Assembly: GCA_947306845.1 (NCBI GenBank)
Contig: CAMZHP010000048.1
Location: 1 to 15,228 of the forward strand
From: an uncultured Prevotellaceae bacterium
GTDB taxonomy: Bacteria; Bacteroidota; Bacteroidia; Bacteroidales; Bacteroidaceae
DNA: 15,228 bases
Reading direction: 5' to 3'
The number at the start of each line of letters is the position of its first letter. The first letter of the stretch is position 1. This document shows, one piece after another, positions 13,416 through 15,228 of the stretch. The position numbers and the translations under genes were made by a program. A model generated the notes under the pieces. It searched no databases and was not told the DNA's origin. It worked only from the letters and a program-made list of their open reading frames with translations.

Positions 13416-14303
13416 ATGATTCAGAATATTTTCAAGGGATTGGGCATCGCTTTGGTCACACCGTTCAAGACGGATGGAAGTGTAGATCATGAGGCGATTG
13501 AGAAACTGGTTGACTATCAGCTTAACAATGGAGCTGATTTTCTTTGCATCTTGGCTACCACTGGCGAGACACCTTGCCTTACAGAGGATGAGAAAACACG
13601 TATCCGTCAGCAGATTGTAGCACAGGTGAAAGGACGTGTCCCCATCCTGATGGGGTGCGGAGGCAACAATACTGCCGCTGTCGTTGAGCAGTTGCAAAAT
13701 GGAGATTTCAAGGGTATCGACGGTGTGCTGAGTGTGTGCCCCTACTACAATAAACCTTCACAGGAAGGACTTTACCAGCATTTCAGGACGATTGCCGAGG
13801 CCTCGCGCCTGCCAGTAGTGCTCTATAATGTGCCGGGACGTACCGGTGTGCTGATGAAGGCGGAGACGACCTGCCGCCTGGCCAGCGACTGCGAAAACAT
13901 CGTGGCAATCAAGGAAGCCAGCGGACGTTTGGAACTGGTGGACGAGATCATCAAGCACAAGCCCGACCGCTTCGACATCATCAGTGGCGACGACGCGCTC
14001 ACTTATCCCATGGTGGCAAGTGGCGCCGTGGGTGTCATCTCCGTCATCGGAAATGCGCTGCCCAAGGAATTCTCGCGCATGATAAGGCTGGAGTTCAATA
14101 ACGAGTATGCTGCAGCCCGCAAGATTCACCATAAGTTCACCGACCTCTATAGCCTGCTGTTCGTTGACGGCAATCCTGCCGGCGTGAAGGCACTCCTCCA
14201 TGAGATGGGCTTCATCGAGAATGTGCTGAGGCTGCCACTAGTACCTACCAGAGTGACCACCATTCAGAAAATCAGCGAGATACTCAAAGGACTCAAACTT
14301 TGA
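13416..14303 (+). CDS. dapA: 4-hydroxy-tetrahydrodipicolinate synthase
   Basis: This cytosolic enzyme condenses pyruvate with aspartate semialdehyde, the first committed step to diaminopimelate (peptidoglycan) and lysine. Its 295 residues form the usual (beta/alpha)8 barrel. Visible active-site parts are ATTGE (47-51, matching the conserved TTGE Thr), Tyr111 in PYYNKP, YNVPGRTG (137-144, with Tyr137 and the carboxylate-binding Arg142), and the Schiff-base Lys166 in AIKEASG. The YNVPGRTG motif favours DapA over N-acetylneuraminate lyase, which has a different loop here. The ATG at 13416 gives the canonical FKGLGIALVTPF N-terminus. An AraC-type regulator gene follows after 25 bp on the same strand. 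It is separated from the divergent glycosyltransferase gene by 266 bp, and no lysine-pathway partner is adjacent. Confidence 0.97.
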   Translation: MIQNIFKGLGIALVTPFKTDGSVDHEAIEKLVDYQLNNGADFLCILATTGETPCLTEDEKTRIRQQIVAQVKGRVPILMGCGGNNTAAVVEQLQNGDFKGIDGVLSVCPYYNKPSQEGLYQHFRTIAEASRLPVVLYNVPGRTGVLMKAETTCRLASDCENIVAIKEASGRLELVDEIIKHKPDRFDIISGDDALTYPMVASGAVGVISVIGNALPKEFSRMIRLEFNNEYAAARKIHHKFTDLYSLLFVDGNPAGVKALLHEMGFIENVLRLPLVPTRVTTIQKISEILKGLKL

Positions 14304-14328
14304 GACATAGAGTGATGCTTTTTTGCTT

Positions 14329-15213
14329 ATGGATGAAAGGAGAATCATACACGAGATAACACCTCTCATGGGAAAGGATGTGCTCTATATCGCCGACAGG
14401 CGGAAGAAAGAGTTCACCTATCCCATACACAACCATGAGGCTTTCGAACTCAATTATGTCGAGCATGCCACAGGTGTTAGGAGGATTGTGGGCGACAGCA
14501 GCGAGGTCATCGGAGAATACGACCTTGTGCTCATCACCAGTCCTGATTTGGAACATGTGTGGGAACAGCATGAGTGCCAAAGCGAGGAAATCAGGGAGAT
14601 AACGGTGCAATTCGACTTCCCGATGGGAGAAGACTCCTTCTTGGGCAAGACACCTTTCCTGCCCATGCAGAAGATGCTCAATGAGGCGCGCAAGGGATTG
14701 TGCTTCCCCGTAAGCGCCATTATGAGGGTGTATGACAAACTAGATACGCTGAGTTCCATCAAGGAGGGCTTCTATGCAGTCATTCAGTTCCTGACCATAC
14801 TTTATGAGCTCTCCAAGTGTAGTGGTGCACGTCCTCTGGCATCATCGAGTTTTGCCAAGATTGCTGTTGAGGATGACAGCCGGCGCATCCTCAAAGTGAA
14901 GAACTTCATCAGCAAGAATTTCATGGATGAGATCCGGCTGGCACAGTTGGCCGACATCGCCGGCATGAGCCCGAGTGCTTTCAGTAGGTTCTTCAAACTG
15001 CACACTGGGCGTAACCTCACCGATTACATTATTGACATGAGGTTGGGTGCTGCTTCGAGAATGTTGGTCGACACGTCAAGGAGTATCTCAGAAATCTGTT
15101 TCTGCTGCGGATTCAACAACCTCAGCAACTTCAACCGCATTTTTAAGAAAAAGAAGGGGTGCAGCCCTTCCGAGTTCCGTGAGAACTATCACAAGACGCG
15201 AATCATTATCTAG
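14329..15213 (+). CDS. AraC-family transcriptional regulator
   Basis: A 294-residue DNA-binding protein. The N-terminal part (about 15-110) looks like the cupin-type ligand domain of AraC regulators (YPIHNHEAFELNYVEHATGVRR, then GEYDLVLITSPDLEHVW). The C-terminal 100 residues carry the paired helix-turn-helix: IRLAQLADIAGMSPSAFSRFFK and the AraC signature from about ISEICFCCGFNNLSNFNRIFKKKKGCSPSEFR. The effector and targets are unknown. I start at the ATG at 14329; the frame begins with a TTG at 14323 that I discount. It lies 25 bp after dapA with no terminator or promoter in the gap, so it is probably expressed from the dapA promoter. Whether it regulates dapA or merely shares its transcript cannot be told. 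The stop is 15 bp from the window end. Confidence 0.93.
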   Translation: MDERRIIHEITPLMGKDVLYIADRRKKEFTYPIHNHEAFELNYVEHATGVRRIVGDSSEVIGEYDLVLITSPDLEHVWEQHECQSEEIREITVQFDFPMGEDSFLGKTPFLPMQKMLNEARKGLCFPVSAIMRVYDKLDTLSSIKEGFYAVIQFLTILYELSKCSGARPLASSSFAKIAVEDDSRRILKVKNFISKNFMDEIRLAQLADIAGMSPSAFSRFFKLHTGRNLTDYIIDMRLGAASRMLVDTSRSISEICFCCGFNNLSNFNRIFKKKKGCSPSEFRENYHKTRIII

Positions 15214-15228
15214 GCTGTTGTAAGATTC

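Noticed and set aside
13248..13697. Minus-strand open frame spanning the dapA 5' end
   Set aside because: It is antisense to well-supported dapA codons; the protein has no recognisable signature and no start signal.
14304..14328. Separate promoter for the AraC-type gene
   Set aside because: The 25-bp gap holds no TAnnTTTG or -24/-12 motif.

Overview
The window reads as chromosomal DNA from a Bacteroidales bacterium, most likely Prevotella or a close relative. Several genes are preceded by the Bacteroidetes-type -7 element TAnnTTTGY, Shine-Dalgarno sequences are almost absent, several products carry lipoprotein signal peptides of Bacteroidetes style, and one large secreted protein ends in a 'GIYVSNGNKVVIK'-type tail like those of type IX secretion cargo. 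I see no mobile element, CRISPR array, tRNA or rRNA. Gene density is high; the longest stretch without a gene is the 266 bp at 13150-13415.

Region by region. (1) 1-2758, minus strand: an operon read as a thiamine-phosphate-synthase-like protein, then ribose-phosphate pyrophosphokinase (prs), then a lipoprotein with a TlpA-type thioredoxin domain. The last gene ends inside an unusual 9-bp tandem repeat. (2) 2904-4837, plus strand: carboxynorspermidine decarboxylase (nspC), an 8-bp tandem repeat, then a short J-domain co-chaperone preceded by what looks like a perfect sigma-54 (-24/-12) promoter and an unusually strong Shine-Dalgarno. (3) 4827-8570, minus strand: a probable operon for three exported proteins: a large secreted protein with a type IX-like C-terminus, a secreted DNA/RNA non-specific endonuclease and a lipoprotein. 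(4) 8755-11706, plus strand: a HAD phosphatase/phosphoglucomutase-like gene directly followed by an MFS transporter, then a DUF362 lipoprotein. (5) A bidirectional intrinsic terminator at about 11764-11796 separates that block from two minus-strand genes: a small secreted Lys/Glu/Ala-rich helical protein and a family 2 glycosyltransferase. (6) 13416-15213, plus strand: dapA (lysine/diaminopimelate synthesis) followed 25 bp later by an AraC-family regulator.

Most genes are housekeeping or common accessory genes. The best leads are non-coding: the sigma-54 promoter next to an octamer repeat in front of the J-protein gene, and the CTATAGNNN repeat that places a string of in-frame amber codons and a 13-bp inverted repeat at the end of the tlpA-like gene.
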